Source: Symsagittifera roscoffensis
Taxonomy: Eukaryota; Xenacoelomorpha; Acoela; Convolutidae
Reading direction: 5' to 3'
NCBI RefSeq assembly: GCF_963678635.1
Contig: NC_087063.1
Location: 64,215,290 to 64,279,289, forward strand
Length of the DNA: 64,000 bases
Below the pieces are notes generated by a model. It did no database searches and had not been told where the DNA came from. It saw only the letters and a program-made list of their open reading frames with translations. Shown here piece after piece: positions 1 through 9,800 of this stretch (its first letter is position 1; each line of letters opens with the position of its first letter). A program made the translations under genes and the position numbers.

Positions 1-3000
1 AATTTGATTCTATGAATTTTAAGTTAAACAGGTCAGGTAATGCAGTAGTTTTATTAACGATCTTACAGTTTCGCGGGATAATTGACATACATACAAGGTT
101 TGGGTCCACTGGTGGTACTGTTTCTCCTTTGAATTCCGAGGGTAACGAGAGAGTTGTATTTGTGCGTATCGATCTTGTCTCTTTGGTAATGGCTTCTAGT
201 GATACATTTGGGGGCAATTCTTCGATTTCGTCGCTACTACTATTTAGGCTTGGATGCTGTTTGAGAAATTTCTGCCATTTGCGCATGTTTTGGTCCATGT
301 TGTTATTCGGTTTAAAATTCTGAGGGCTGGATGTAAGAATATTCTGATTTTGAAGATTGGAATTGGATAATTTTGAACAACTGTGTTCTGAATGAATAAT
401 AGCCCCAACTAATCCAGCGCGCATGTCGCTTGGCCGTCGGTTTAAACCACGTGGTTGCATCTGATTGGTTGATTTCCGCTTACATGTTTTTCCGCCCTCT
501 ACCGAATCGTTATATGACGAAACTTCCAGTCTATTTATAGAAGGCTTTCTATTCGCTGTACAACTTTGTCCCTTGGATGTATTGGGTCCCCTGGATGTAT
601 TAAAGCCAAGCGCGGTGCGAATTAGGTTGATCTTTGCCACCGTGAACATATTATCATACGTACTAATTGGCGTTGCTTCTTTACTTGGATGCCGTGATAA
701 ATAGTCCGCCGAACCAATTTTAGCCCCCGGTTTATGCTCAATTTGAAAATCAAAGGGAATTAGTCGATCTAACCAGCGGGTTAAACGACTAAACATCGTT
801 TTATTTTTCTTGTTATTACCGTTCAAAAGGGATATCAGGGCTTTATGATCGGTAACGATCAAAAAACTTCGGCCCAGTATGTAATTTCGAAAGTATTCAG
901 CCCCCCACACAACTGCCAACATTTCCAATTCGTTTGTTGAGTATTTCTTTTCCGCCTCGTTAAGATATCGCGACGCGAACGAAATTGGGCGCCATCCTTC
1001 TGTTCCCAACTGTTCCAACACCGCGCCGAGCCCATTATGGCTTGCATCGCACACTATGCGTATGTCCTTGTGGATATCAAAGTGCCGTAATTCAACAATG
1101 TTTGAAACTTGTTTTTTTAGATTTTCGAACGCGTTCTGACATTCAGGTGTCCAAATGTATTCGTTATTTTTGCTTAATAGGGGCCGCAGCGGTGCCGATG
1201 ATTCGGCCAGCGCCGGCAGATACTTATGAAAACTATGTATCGACCCCATAAACGATTTTAATTGCGACAAAGTCCGTGGCGGCGTTAGTGCTTCTATTGG
1301 TTCTGTTTTTCTAACCAATGGAGTAATTCCAGTCGGAGTTATTTTATGTCCTAGCCATTCGCATTCTCGTTGGGCGAATTTGCATTTTGTCAATTTTAAA
1401 GACATATTTTCCCGATCCAGTTTCTTTAAAATTTTCTCCACCGTTGCTATGTGGTCTATTGCTGTTCCCTTGGTTACGACCAAAATGTCATCGATAAACG
1501 CATGCGCTTGCGGGTATTCGGCGAGTATACAATCCATTGCGCGTTGGAATTCTGCGGGCATTGTAGTGAGGCCATAGAATCCGGTTTTGAACCGGTATGT
1601 ACCCGTCGAACGACCTCCAATTAGCGAAAAATTGCACTGGACGCTCGTCTCCGCATTTAATGGCAATTGGCCATAGGCGTATGTTAAATCCATTGTTGTG
1701 AAATATACGTCTCCCTGTTTTTTTTCGCTAATCGTTTGCCCAACCGTGTCCATTAGTTCCTCGATATTCGGCATCTGGTATTTATTCTTATGCACTTGTT
1801 TATTTAGTTCCCTCGACTCTAGTGCCAGTTTTACCGATCCATCCTTCTTTACGGTTATTACTATTGGAGACACAAAATATTTGTCCGAGCATTCAGATAA
1901 TTTTTCGATATGAACCTGTTTCAATAATTTGTCAATTTCCGCATCCACTTTTTCTTGCAACGAAATCGGGACTCGACGCCCTTTCTGCTGTACTGGGGTG
2001 AGGTTTTCAAAAAATTCAGCTGCTACTTTGTAGTTTCTTATTTTCCCTACCCTGCTAAAAAGATTTGAAAACTGCTTACTGAAGTACGTTTGCCACGAAT
2101 CCAACTCCCCCTCTGGTTCCTCTAGTTCCAGTGCGTCTTGACTGCCCTCTCCAATGGACATGATTTGGTCCCCCGGTGTTTGCTGCACCAACTGGAGTCC
2201 TAGTTGGGGCATCAGATCCCTTCCAATTATTGATGGTCGGTTCCCCCCGATCACTTTTATCCTTGCCTGGATCTTCCAACCGTTGGATTGGATTGTTACT
2301 GCCATTGTTCCAATCATTTGTAGGGGATTGTTTCCATAATCCCGAAAAGCATTATCCTCCTCCGTCAGATTGTCCAGTTTTACTCCTGATGTTCCCAATG
2401 TTTTCCGTAATTCCCCGATCGTAAAGATTGAGATTGGGGATCCGCTATCGATCCACACGCGAGTAGGTTTTCCATTGACTTTGATCGGCAATTGTGCCCC
2501 AGCAACTTTCAATTCTGTCACTCCTCTCCGTTTTATGGCCATAACCATATAGTCCCCGTCAGAACTGCTGGAGTCCCACGAGTGCACCACTGGATTTTTC
2601 GTGACCCATCCAATGGAACTTGCGTGTTGTGATGTTTCTTCGTCCGCAGAGTTTTCTAGTTGATGATCGTCCACATTCTCCCGTATCATTCCTACGGCTC
2701 CCTGTCCTCGTTGGTTTCCACGTTTACCCCTGCAGGTTCTTTCGAAATGGCCTATTTTATGGCAAAAATTGCATGTAACCCCTTTTGCTGGGCATCTGTC
2801 CAAATGTTCCCTGGTGAAGTTTTGCTGATCGCAATTATAACATTTGTTGTTATTTAGGGGATTTCTTCCTCGATATGATCCTCGGCCTTGGTAAGAGCCC
2901 CGGCCCCTTGAACGGTTGTTCCGGTAACCTCCCCGGATTATTCCAACTGGTTCCGATTTTATTTGGATTCCTCCCGATGATGATCCAGGGGTCCCCGCTG

Positions 3001-3661
3001 GTCCCGTGGCAACGTATGAGGATGCATACTTGCTACCCCTTTCGTACGAGAGAGCTATCCGGTACACCTCCTCAGGTGTTTTTGTCGATCTGCAGAGTTC
3101 TTTTTGTGCATCCCGATTGTTCATATTAACGATGAATACGTCTCTTAATATTCGGTCCTCTAGTGCTCCAAAATTGCACCGCGCTGCCAACCCGCTCAGT
3201 ACGGAATGGAATTGCTCAAGACTTTCATTTATAAACTGCTTACGAGAAAGGAGTTGGTACGTTTCATATGTTTCGTTCCTTTCTTTCTTGAATTCCGCTT
3301 CCAGCGCGTCTATCATCCGTGGGTACCGAATTGTCTGAAGGTCCAGGTGTGGTCGTCGTTTGTGCAGTTCATCCTGCCCCTTCTCCCCCAAACACAAGTA
3401 CAGGTTCGAAATTAACACCATTTCCGATTCCCGCCGATTTTTTCCGTCTACTTCCGCGGGCAAGTCAGTAATTTGTGCGGCTGTGAGATTCGCGGCGAAG
3501 TAAAAATTCATTGGATTTAGCGAGTGTTTGGCGACCATTCCCCATTGGAATCTGTTGATCCAGAATTCCCACATCATTGGCGGTTCCGTGCATTTTGCTG
3601 GCCAAAATCCCGTGATGCCCAGTGGATTCTTTCCCCCACCTAATCCTGCTGACTGCGCCAT
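1..3661 (-). CDS. Ty3/gypsy retrotransposon gag-pol, C-terminus beyond left edge
   Basis: A single open minus-strand frame from ATG at 3661 to the window edge, about 1,220 codons with no stop. In order: gag; two CCHC-type zinc knuckles (about 2842-2732); an aspartic protease DSG motif (2449-2441); reverse transcriptase with its catalytic FIDD (1498-1487); RNase H with TDHKAL (853-836), followed by a DYLSRHP motif near 690. Integrase should lie beyond position 1 and is not seen. Gag, protease and RT share one frame without a frameshift. The frame stays open upstream to 3796, but MAQS at 3661 is preferred because the other LTR element starts identically. An intact frame suggests a young insertion. 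RT and RNase H identity is firm; the clade (Mag-like, from the apparent tRNA-Ser primer site) is inferred. Confidence 0.93.
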   Translation of the reverse strand, partial: MAQSAGLGGGKNPLGITGFWPAKCTEPPMMWEFWINRFQWGMVAKHSLNPMNFYFAANLTAAQITDLPAEVDGKNRRESEMVLISNLYLCLGEKGQDELHKRRPHLDLQTIRYPRMIDALEAEFKKERNETYETYQLLSRKQFINESLEQFHSVLSGLAARCNFGALEDRILRDVFIVNMNNRDAQKELCRSTKTPEEVYRIALSYERGSKYASSYVATGPAGTPGSSSGGIQIKSEPVGIIRGGYRNNRSRGRGSYQGRGSYRGRNPLNNNKCYNCDQQNFTREHLDRCPAKGVTCNFCHKIGHFERTCRGKRGNQRGQGAVGMIRENVDDHQLENSADEETSQHASSIGWVTKNPVVHSWDSSSSDGDYMVMAIKRRGVTELKVAGAQLPIKVNGKPTRVWIDSGSPISIFTIGELRKTLGTSGVKLDNLTEEDNAFRDYGNNPLQMIGTMAVTIQSNGWKIQARIKVIGGNRPSIIGRDLMPQLGLQLVQQTPGDQIMSIGEGSQDALELEEPEGELDSWQTYFSKQFSNLFSRVGKIRNYKVAAEFFENLTPVQQKGRRVPISLQEKVDAEIDKLLKQVHIEKLSECSDKYFVSPIVITVKKDGSVKLALESRELNKQVHKNKYQMPNIEELMDTVGQTISEKKQGDVYFTTMDLTYAYGQLPLNAETSVQCNFSLIGGRSTGTYRFKTGFYGLTTMPAEFQRAMDCILAEYPQAHAFIDDILVVTKGTAIDHIATVEKILKKLDRENMSLKLTKCKFAQRECEWLGHKITPTGITPLVRKTEPIEALTPPRTLSQLKSFMGSIHSFHKYLPALAESSAPLRPLLSKNNEYIWTPECQNAFENLKKQVSNIVELRHFDIHKDIRIVCDASHNGLGAVLEQLGTEGWRPISFASRYLNEAEKKYSTNELEMLAVVWGAEYFRNYILGRSFLIVTDHKALISLLNGNNKKNKTMFSRLTRWLDRLIPFDFQIEHKPGAKIGSADYLSRHPSKEATPISTYDNMFTVAKINLIRTALGFNTSRGPNTSKGQSCTANRKPSINRLEVSSYNDSVEGGKTCKRKSTNQMQPRGLNRRPSDMRAGLVGAIIHSEHSCSKLSNSNLQNQNILTSSPQNFKPNNNMDQNMRKWQKFLKQHPSLNSSSDEIEELPPNVSLEAITKETRSIRTNTTLSLPSEFKGETVPPVDPNLVCMSIIPRNCKIVNKTTALPDLFNLKFIESN
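3651..3660 (-). promoter_or_regulatory. Putative primer binding site overlapping the gag start codon
   Basis: The minus strand reads TGGCGCAGTC directly after the presumed LTR end, so the gag ATG uses the last LTR base plus the first two PBS bases. The second LTR element (37916-37925), whose LTR boundary is fixed by an LTR pair and a TSD, has the same ten bases. The sequence fits the 3' end of a tRNA-Ser with acceptor 5'-GCAGUC, as in Mag-like elements. The primer assignment is inference. Confidence 0.6.
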
Positions 3662-3842
3662 GTCGAGAAGGTAAAACTGTCGTCGAGCAATTGTTAATTC
3701 CGAGATAATTATACAGTAACTTAATCTTGCAAAGTTAGCATCAAGAGTGGTTAGAAACAATATCCAAGGGTGACAGACAGATCCAAGGACAAACACCTGC
3801 TAATCAATTAGTCTAGCACCAATAGTGAACATTTGATTGACA
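3661..3842 (-). repeat. Putative 5' LTR of the left Ty3/gypsy element
   Basis: The block starts TGTCGAG next to the PBS and reaches the first plausible end, GATTGACA, in plus orientation; the other element's LTR ends similarly with TTTGACA. About 182 bp is short but possible. The partner LTR lies outside the window, so the far end and the TSD cannot be tested. Confidence 0.4.
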
Positions 3843-4295
3843 GCTTTGGAAATGAACTAAATTACTCAATACGACACTATTCTAACAGATTTACTTGAAA
3901 TTATTCCCTCCAATGAGGCGAGCAGGGTGAAGTGTGGGTTTGGAGGGAGGAGGTTGGGGTGAAACCATGCATCAATTTAACATCCTCCACCCAGATAGAC
4001 CAAGTTAAGATCTTCTCCCCACCTCCCAAAACGCTTTTGTTTTTTTTTGGTCTGACAACTTTGGTCTACTTTTTTTCTAATTTTTTCTGATTTTTTTTGA
4101 GCTCTTCTAGGAAGACCTTATGTTGCAAATACAAACTGCTTATTTTTTGGGATTATAAAATGTTTAAGGGCTCATGCAAAAGTCTCGCAACTAAGATTGG
4201 CTCTACTGATAAAGTAGAACGCCTTGAAATTTTCTTTTTTTTATTTTAATTTTTTCTTGCTTGTTTGCGCTCATGGATTCCTTACCAACTGACTG

Positions 4296-5951
4296 TTATC
4301 TGTGTTCAGCTGCTACTTTGTAGTTTCTTATTTTCCCTACCCTGCTAAAAAGATTTGAAAACTGCTTACTGAAGTACGTTTGCCACGAATCCAACTCCCC
4401 CTCTGGTTCCTCTAGTTCCAGTGCGTCTTGACTGCCCTCTCCAATGGACATGATTTGGTCCCCCGGTGTTTGCTGCACCAACTGGAGTCCTAGTTGGGGC
4501 ATCAGATCCCTTCCAATTATTGATGGTCGGTTCCCCCCGATCACTTTTATCCTTGCCTGGATCTTCCAACCGTTGGATTGGATTGTTACTGCCATTGTTC
4601 CAATCATTTGTAGGGGATTGTTTCCATAATCCCGAAAAGCATTATCCTCCTCCGTCAGATTGTCCAGTTTTACTCCTGATGTTCCCAATGTTTTCCGTAA
4701 TTCCCCGATCGTAAAGATTGAGATTGGGGATCCGCTATCGATCCACACGCGAGTAGGTTTTCCATTGACTTTGATCGGCAATTGTGCCCCAGCAACTTTC
4801 AATTCTGTCACTCCTCTCCGTTTTATGGCCATAACCATATAGTCCCCGTCAGAACTGCTGGAGTCCCACGAGTGCACCACTGGATTTTTCGTGACCCATC
4901 CAATGGAACTTGCGTGTTGTGATGTTTCTTCGTCCGCAGAGTTTTCTAGTTGATGATCGTCCACATTCTCCCGTATCATTCCTACGGCTCCCTGTCCTCG
5001 TTGGTTTCCACGTTTACCCCTGCAGGTTCTTTCGAAATGGCCTATTTTATGGCAAAAATTGCATGTAACCCCTTTTGCTGGGCATCTGTCCAAATGTTCC
5101 CTGGTGAAGTTTTGCTGATCGCAATTATAACATTTGTTGTTATTTAGGGGATTTCTTCCTCGATATGATCCTCGGCCTTGGTAAGAGCCCCGGCCCCTTG
5201 AACGGTTGTTCCGGTAACCTCCCCGGATTATTCCAACTGGTTCCGATTTTATTTGGATTCCTCCCGATGATGATCCAGGGGTCCCCGCTGGTCCCGTGGC
5301 AACGTATGAGGATGCATACTTGCTACCCCTTTCGTACGAGAGAGCTATCCGGTACACCTCCTCAGGTGTTTTTGTCGATCTGCAGAGTTCTTTTTGTGCA
5401 TCCCGATTGTTCATATTAACGATGAATACGTCTCTTAATATTCGGTCCTCTAGTGCTCCAAAATTGCACCGCGCTGCCAACCCGCTCAGTACGGAATGGA
5501 ATTGCTCAAGACTTTCATTTATAAACTGCTTACGAGAAAGGAGTTGGTACGTTTCATATGTTTCGTTCCTTTCTTTCTTGAATTCCGCTTCCAGCGCGTC
5601 TATCATCCGTGGGTACCGAATTGTCTGAAGGTCCAGGTGTGGTCGTCGTTTGTGCAGTTCATCCTGCCCCTTCTCCCCCAAACACAAGTACAGGTTCGAA
5701 ATTAACACCATTTCCGATTCCCGCCGATTTTTTCCGTCTACTTCCGCGGGCAAGTCAGTAATTTGTGCGGCTGTGAGATTCGCGGCGAAGTAAAAATTCA
5801 TTGGATTTAGCGAGTGTTTGGCGACCATTCCCCATTGGAATCTGTTGATCCAGAATTCCCACATCATTGGCGGTTCCGTGCATTTTGCTGGCCAAAATCC
5901 CGTGATGCCCAGTGGATTCTTTCCCCCACCTAATCCTGCTGACTGCGCCAT
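4296..5951 (-). pseudogene. Truncated gag-protease copy in the tandem duplication
   Basis: An open frame from MAQS at 5951 with the same gag, double zinc knuckle (about 5132-5022) and DSG protease motif (about 4739-4731) as the complete copy. After the duplication junction it gains four unrelated residues and stops at 4296. RT, RNase H and integrase are missing. The frame is open up to 6086, giving 45 possible extra N-terminal residues from the LTR region. It could still make a Gag-protease protein if expressed; it is scored as a pseudogene because of its origin and truncation. Confidence 0.85.
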
Positions 5952-6597
5952 GTCGAGAAGGTAAAACTGTCGTCGAGCAATTGTTAATTCCGAGATAATT
6001 ATACAGTAACTTAATCTTGCAAAGTTAGCATCAAGAGTGGTTAGAAACAATATCCAAGGGTGACAGACAGATCCAAGGACAAACACCTGCTAATCAATTA
6101 GTCTAGCACCAATAGTGAACATTTGATTGACAGCTTTGGAAATGAACTAAATTACTCAATACGACACTATTCTAACAGATTTACTTGAAATTATTCCCTC
6201 CAATGAGGCGAGCAGGGTGAAGTGTGGGTTTGGAGGGAGGAGGTTGGGGTGAAACCATGCATCAATTTAACATCCTCCACCCAGATAGACCAAGTTAAGA
6301 TCTTCTCCCCACCTCCCAAAACGCTTTTGTTTTTTTTTGGTCTGACAACTTTGGTCTACCTTTTTTCTAATTTTTTCTGATTTTTTTTGAGCTCTTCTAG
6401 GAAGACCTTATGTTGCAAATACAAACTGCTTATTTTTTGGGATTATAAAATGTTTAAGGGCTCATGCAAAAGTCTCGCAACTAAGATTGGCTCTACTGAT
6501 AAAGTAGAACGCCTTGAAATTTTCTTTTTTTTTATTTTAATTTTTTCTTGTTTGTTTGCGCTCATGGATTCCTTACCAACTGACTGTTATCTGTGTT
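4306..6597. repeat. Tandem duplication unit 2 (2.29 kb)
   Basis: Second copy of the 2015-4305 block. Left of it, pol does not continue and the sequence enters the flank of unit 1. To the right, the shared sequence ends after TGTTATCTGTGTT, where unique sequence begins. The unit contains a second presumed LTR (5951-6132). Confidence 0.9.
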
Positions 6598-6684
6598 TGC
6601 TTCTCAACGGTTTCCCTAGGAGGTTCTTAGGAGAGCAAACTGATGCGCACCGTTTGATAGTAATAAGAGTAAATATCGTTTCAG
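6133..6684. other. Flank between retroelement duplication and first visible exon of gene 1
   Basis: Noncoding, T-rich. The right part (about 6540-6597) resembles the terminal segment of repeat family D (compare 15605, 34388). It ends in TTTCAG, the splice acceptor of the 6685 exon, so it is probably intronic or a 5' flank of gene 1. I see no promoter. Confidence 0.4.
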
Positions 6685-6858
6685 GGAATTTTAAACTGGG
6701 ACGACTTTTTGCCCCCTACAAGCGACGTAGACACTGACCCACGCCCGCCAAACGCCGATGTTCAAAGCAGCTACGCAGGCTCAACAAACACAGGAACTCT
6801 CGGCAGCTACGAAGGGACTGTACCAGACAGCGACTCAAGTTCTACTTCATCTGATGGG
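6685..6858 (+). CDS. Gene 1 exon: Asp/Ser-rich segment
   Basis: Acceptor TTTCAG then GGA; donor GATGGG|GTGACT. 174 bp, phase 0 at both ends, 58 residues, starting GILNWDDFLPPTSDVDTD and ending DSDSSSTSSDG. The base composition is clearly richer in G+C than the flanks, and the composition suits the rest of gene 1. It joins in phase to the 13759 exon. Further small exons may lie in between. Confidence 0.65.
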
Positions 6859-9800
6859 GTGACTAAATCATTGCTTTAAAGCAAAAATAGAATTAGGACA
6901 GATCTTTTTTATTAAAAATTTGTAAGTCTCAATGAGCGAAATGAAGACTCTTATTTAGGTTTTGTAACCTTTATTTTTACTTTTTTTTCAGAAAATTGCC
7001 TTAGAATACTTAAGTTTTGATTTTGTTTCGATACTCGTTATTTTGTGAGGTTGATTTTCTTTCATTTTTTTTTGTTTTCATCAGTTTCTTTTTGTTCCGA
7101 CTTTCGTAACGAAACTAATGAAATATTTGTGCTCGGGTGGGGTTTTTCTTCAGACAAATTTCGACTTTTTAACTAGCCGTTTTTGACGGAATTAAAAAAA
7201 AACCATTCAAAAGATATTGTTGTTCTGAGCATGGATTTGAAAAAATTTTTTTTACTTGTTATCATTTTTCGTAGAGTTATTGGTGTTCAAAGATTGGCAG
7301 TTTGATCAATTTGAGACAAATAACACGCGATATATTTGGGTCAAATAACGCGCGATATATTTCGGAGATTTAAACCGTCTGAGAAATCGTTCCAAATTGG
7401 TTGAATGAAGCTTATTTGCCATAATTGATTCGTTACAAGGAGCAAAACTTATCATTTTGTACTGTATATGGCGAGTGGGGGATGGTTTTCACAAAAATTT
7501 TAAATTTAGAAAAAACTTAATACATTTTTTTCTTCTTCTGTTATTTTTAATTTTTTCATGTTATCATTGCTTCATAGACCTTAGAAGGTAGTTGGAACAT
7601 TCAGGGCTTTGCCCTGATACGAGCAGTCTTGTTTACTTTTAAGAGCTACTTCTGGACGTTTTGTATACAAAAAGGTAATAGATCTTTGAGTGTAAAAGAA
7701 CGAAGTGGTTTCATTTTAGTTAGGTCTTGAAATTTGTTTTAATTGAAACAATATCTACAGAAGTTTTCATACATATAAAAGCATTTATGAATGCATTTAG
7801 GTATATTTGCACTTCCTTTCAAATTCATCTGATTTAGAGAAGACAAGATTTCCTCTCCAATTACAAACTAAAATGGGGCAAAAAACGTGAATTTTTTTTA
7901 TTTCGAAGGTGGAATTTAATTTTTCAATCTTGGTGAACGTTTTGAAAACTACAGTGCTGATTTAAATTATCCGGACAAAACGAACAAAACTTGAATTTTC
8001 AAACGCGTCAACAATAATTTTACCCCAAAAATGGGTCATTTTGGCTTTTTTCAATTAATCAAGAATTACGCGGAAACTACTTTGTTAATTGATAATAAAA
8101 TTATATCACAGGAAGCCTCTTACGCAGCTCAACAAAGTTTAAGAGGAGTTAAATCTCCAAAAATTTGCGCAAACTGTTTAAAATTTATTTTTAAACAGAG
8201 ATTCTGGGTTTTATATAGTAAAAGTCACATTTATTGACTATCAAGTGAAAATTTTTTCTCTTATACTGGTTTTTGGAGATTTTTTTCCTCTTAAACTTTG
8301 TTGAGCTGCGTAAAAGGCTTCCTGTGATATAATTTTATTATCAATTAACAAAGTAGTTTCCGCGTAATTTTTGATTAATTGAAAAAAGCCAAAATGACCC
8401 ATTTTTGGGGTAAAATTTTTGTTGAGAATTTTGGAGAAGAAATGGCACCATATTAATTCTGGTGAAATTCTAAGCAACTTTTGTTCTCTTCACTTCTTGT
8501 CTAATCTTAACCCAATTTGAGAAAAATGCGTTTGAAAATTCAAGTTTTGTTCGTTTCGTCCGGATAATTTAAATCAGCACTGTATTACATAGGTCGATTT
8601 TATTCTAATCTTTTCCAGGAAACAATCAAGTTTATTTTGATTTTTCGCGGCTTAACTTTTGATCTATTTTCAAGTTCTGTCCATTCCTTTTTATACAAGT
8701 GAAGCGTAGTGTTAAACTACAGGGCTATTTTTTTCCGACCTAAACCTTAACTGATAATTTCTGCGGCGGCATTTAAAAGTAGCCTTTGAACTGTTCAATT
8801 GAATTAGACATTTTGACAATTGAATACTATTAAAAAAATTACCCTCCCATGTCAAAGCTTATGTTTTCAATGAATAAAAGAATTGTGGGGAGCTCGGCTG
8901 CTGATATTATTACGCTTAATTTTTTCTACAAAAAAGTTATGACCCCCCGAAAAGTCAATTTTTTGACAGTTTTTGAAAACTTTTTGAATTTTCTCAAAAA
9001 TTACTCTCCCAGATCTGAGATTTTAGCTTCAATCGAAAAAACATGAGGCGAAGAGCTTCATTGCAGAAACGATTAAGCCCAAAATAATCTAAACAAAGAG
9101 TTATTCCCCTTGGAAAAGTCAAAATTTAAATTTTTGACCGTTTTTGAAACTTTTCGACTTTTCTCAAACACTACCCACCCAAATCTAAAGAGAAACGTTT
9201 CAGGAATCTTTCAACAATCATTTCAAAAAATTAAGAAAAATGAAGTAAAAGAAGAAATTAACAATTTTGAAGTCATTCAATTTCGATTTACATTCTTTGC
9301 AATTTGTTTGTTTTTGAAATTAACCTTTTCCATCCACATCAGTACAAAAAATACAAAATTAATCAAACAGGTGCTCTAGGCTTAGCTAGATTTTAGTAGG
9401 AAAAAGCTTTTTGATCATTGAATAAAAATAATTTGGCACATTTTTGGTCCAATCATTGAAAATGGGGAGGAAATTTGTTTTCGGGTTTTTTCTAGTTTTT
9501 TAATATTTTTTTCAGGTTTTTGTTTTCTACGCAAAATCAGACACCGGATAGGTTTTTTTTCAGTTTGATTTTTTTACGCTAGTCTAATTTCGAACTAATA
9601 AGGCGAGCGTGTAGCCGTACATTAGCGTACATATGCTAAATTTAAGGCGGGAAAAATTAAGCTCAGTTTCGATTTTTTTCGGTTCATCTTTTGGTTTGAT
9701 TTCAAGTTCTGTCCATTCCTTCCATACACAAACGGAGCGTAATGTTAAAGCTAGAGGGCTATTTTTTCCAACCTAATTCGCGAGTGATAAACTATTTTGG

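Larger units (their letters stand above)
2015..4305. repeat. Tandem duplication unit 1 (2.29 kb)
   Basis: This block repeats directly at 4306-6597 with an offset of 2290-2291 bp and about three visible differences (for example near 4069 and in T-runs near 4235). The unit runs from mid-protease/RT linker through gag and the presumed LTR into flanking DNA. At the junction, TGTGTT continues into CAGCTGC. The two outer breakpoints share only TT, which fits microhomology-mediated tandem duplication better than retrotransposition. Confidence 0.9.

Noticed and set aside
2076-5705. Plus-strand ORFs across the retroelement
   Set aside because: Antisense to gag-protease; identical pairs only because the block is duplicated.
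8031-8477. Two opposite-strand ORFs with nearly the same protein sequence
   Set aside because: They are the two arms of the palindromic Tc1/mariner MITE; the similarity is inverted-repeat structure, not a gene.
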